Source: Variovorax sp. N23
GTDB taxonomy: Bacteria > Pseudomonadota > Gammaproteobacteria > Burkholderiales > Burkholderiaceae_C
DNA length: 64,000 nt
Assembly: GCF_025486315.1 (NCBI RefSeq)
Contig: NZ_JAOOPY010000002.1
Coordinates: forward strand, 419,332 to 483,331
Reading direction: 5' to 3'
Shown: piece after piece, positions 63,778 through 64,000 of the stretch
How positions within the stretch are numbered: position 1 is the stretch's first letter
Layout: every line of letters starts with the position of its first letter
Translations under genes and position numbers: made by a program
The notes under the pieces: generated by a model
Told to the model about the DNA's origin: nothing
Database searches by the model: none
The model's input: only the letters and a program-made list of their open reading frames with translations

Positions 63778-64000
63778 TGAATCGCCCCGGTTTTTGAGGA
63801 GGCTCAACACTCTGAGAGGATTGAGCCATGAGCAAGTCGAACAAGTTCTCCCCCGAGGTGCGTGAGCGCGCGGTGAGGATGGTGCAGGAGCACCGTGGGG
63901 AGTACCCGTCGCTGTGGGCAGCCATCGAATCCATCGCACCCAAGATTGGATGCGTGCCGCAGACGCTGCACGATTGGGTCAAGCGTGTGGAGGTCGACAC
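63778..64000 (+). mobile_element. Left end of an IS3-family insertion sequence (cut by window end)
   Basis: The probable terminal repeat begins TGAATCGCCCCGG. It is followed by a run ending in GAGAGGATTGAGCC just before the transposase ATG, as in many IS3-family elements. The first transposase frame starts at 63828. The right end and direct target repeats lie outside the window. Confidence 0.75.
63828..64000 (+). CDS. IS3-family transposase OrfA, N-terminal part
   Basis: The first 57 residues are visible: [19 protein letters not shown], then [20 protein letters not shown]. This is the helix-turn-helix start of IS3-family OrfA proteins, which bind the IS ends. The frame runs off the window. 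A -1 frameshift joining OrfA to OrfB is expected for the family. Confidence 0.88.
   Translation, partial: MSKSNKFSPEVRERAVRMVQEHRGEYPSLWAAIESIAPKIGCVPQTLHDWVKRVEVD

Overview
The window reads as a chromosome segment of a Gram-negative betaproteobacterium of the family Comamonadaceae, most like Variovorax or a close relative. The basis is a GC-rich backbone with little intergenic space, a rubredoxin-pilGHIJ-pilL cluster, a ruvX-pyrR-pyrB-pseudo-dihydroorotase operon, a dusB-fis-purH operon, and a complete Nit1C cluster. No 16S gene is present, so the genus is an inference. Layout: (1) About 1-9880 is the inner end of an integrative, mobilizable element of visibly lower GC. It was inserted by a tyrosine recombinase at the 3' end of a tRNA-Met(CAT) gene; the other end lies outside the window. 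Its cargo is the C-terminal part of a type III restriction (Res-like) subunit, a GIY-YIG nuclease, a MobC/relaxase pair, a DUF559 (Vsr-like) endonuclease, an XRE regulator, and an uncharacterised three-gene set (metzincin-type lipoprotein plus two membrane proteins, one with an ankyrin-like tail). (2) About 9993-27771 is housekeeping: a VWA lipoprotein divergent from an ECF sigma/anti-sigma pair, enoyl-CoA hydratase, a Fur-box DUF2325 gene, ubiH-like/dsbC/M61 peptidase, a MOSC protein, ychF, GST, a YqaA-like protein, dusB-fis-purH, hemL and a ThiD-like kinase. (3) About 27922-37797 is rubredoxin and the Pil-Chp chemosensory operon for type IV pili: two response regulators, a CheW protein, an MCP, and a 1971-residue CheA hybrid with several Hpt domains and a receiver. 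(4) About 37826-47369 holds a LuxR regulator, photolyase, algH-ruvX-pyrR-pyrB-pyrX (a dihydroorotase homologue that has lost its HxH metal site), an acyltransferase, a beta-propeller lipoprotein and an ornithine cyclodeaminase-family gene. (5) About 47391-57416 is the most interesting system. A MocR-type regulator faces, across a 344-bp spacer with seven ATTGATYGC-type boxes, a tightly coupled eight-gene Nit1C operon: MSMEG_0572 family, nitrilase, radical SAM, GNAT, AIR-synthase-like, glycosyltransferase, MSMEG_0570 family and a flavin oxidoreductase. The literature links Nit1C clusters to nitrogen starvation and cyanide assimilation, but the chemistry of most of the proteins is unknown. (6) About 57417-64000 is a remodelled region: a truncated methyltransferase, small membrane proteins, a 58-bp inverted-repeat element, a duplicated gene tail, a divergent aldo/keto reductase-LysR pair, two secreted or coiled-coil unknowns, and the left end of an IS3-family insertion sequence cut by the window edge.
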